Shown one piece after another: positions 6,001 through 6,256 of a DNA stretch of 6,256 bases; the first letter of the stretch is position 1; the number at the start of each line of letters is the position of its first letter. A program made the translations under genes and the position numbers. Under the pieces are notes generated by a model that saw nothing but the letters and a program-made list of their open reading frames with translations, was not told the origin of the DNA and searched no databases. This DNA comes from Gammaproteobacteria bacterium (GTDB taxonomy: Bacteria; Pseudomonadota; Gammaproteobacteria; UBA9214): assembly GCA_029881775.1 (NCBI GenBank), contig JAOULY010000129.1, positions 1 through 6,256 of the forward strand. Reading direction: 5' to 3'.

Positions 6001-6256
6001 ATGTCGCGCGACTACAAGCACAGGGCACACCGCCGCAAGGATAAACGCAGCGCATCACCGTTGCTGGGTATTGTGACCGGCCTGCTCATCGGCCTGTTCA
6101 TAGCCTTTCTCGTTTATATAAAGATGCAGACAAATGATTCGACCACCCAGGTGGTCGTCATGGAGTCACTGCCCGCGCAGTCCGTGCAGGAAGATGTGCG
6201 CGACGTCCGCAAGAAAGAGAAGGCCACCATCACGCCGCCGGAGCCACGTTTCGACT
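6001..6256 (+). CDS. FtsN-like membrane protein, probable SPOR-domain protein (3' end outside window)
   Basis: Open from ATG 6001 to the window edge: 85 codons plus one base. The start is MSRDYKHRAHRRKDKR, a basic cytoplasmic tail, followed by one hydrophobic segment at about residues 20-41 (PLLGIVTGLLIGLFIAFLVY) and then a polar, charged periplasmic part ending KATITPPEPRFD. This order is that of FtsN and related SPOR-domain proteins, which bind denuded septal peptidoglycan at division. The PEPRFD motif recalls the PRF-D/E-FY segment of SPOR proteins encoded next to argS in other gammaproteobacteria. The SPOR domain itself would lie beyond the edge and is not seen. AGGGGA (5984-5989), overlapping the argS stop, could be the ribosome binding site, at a rather long 11 bases. 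Probably in an operon with argS. Confidence 0.8.
   Translation, partial: MSRDYKHRAHRRKDKRSASPLLGIVTGLLIGLFIAFLVYIKMQTNDSTTQVVVMESLPAQSVQEDVRDVRKKEKATITPPEPRFD

Overview
The window is a GC-rich stretch of what looks like a gammaproteobacterial chromosome. The evidence is a PriA very close to the E. coli protein in length and zinc-cysteine numbering, an argS followed by an FtsN-like SPOR-family gene start, and Pseudomonas-style REP elements that open with GTAGGAGCG. Genus cannot be set from this sequence. All four genes lie on the + strand.

Layout: (1) 1-861 is the 3' part of pntB, the beta subunit of the proton-translocating NAD(P) transhydrogenase. (2) 862-1789 is a 928-bp non-coding gap. 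Its left part holds a 108-bp direct duplication (906-1013 and 1040-1147), each copy carrying a pair of inverted REP hairpins, plus a REP relic at 1153-1160. Its middle holds no convincing gene, only a possible promoter near 1308-1339. Its right part (about 1465-1680) is a sharply AT-rich tract with five DnaA boxes, three of them perfect TTATCCACA, and a full-consensus IHF site. This has the composition of a replication origin. (3) 1790-3985 is priA, complete. (4) 3986-4224 holds a perfect 30-bp palindrome just after priA and a third REP pair whose two 24-bp arms are exactly inverted copies. (5) 4225-5985 is argS, complete, starting at GTG; a naive longer start would run back into the REP hairpin. 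(6) 6001-6256 is the start of a bitopic, FtsN-like membrane protein cut by the window edge.

How they relate: argS and the SPOR-type gene are 15 bp apart and probably co-transcribed. priA is probably a separate unit, bounded on the left by the origin-like region and on the right by the palindrome and REP pair. PntB (NADPH supply), PriA (replication restart), ArgS (translation) and the SPOR protein (cell division) are core chromosomal functions, so the origin-like region would be chromosomal, not on a mobile plasmid. The main point of interest is this candidate oriC next to priA with no dnaA in view.
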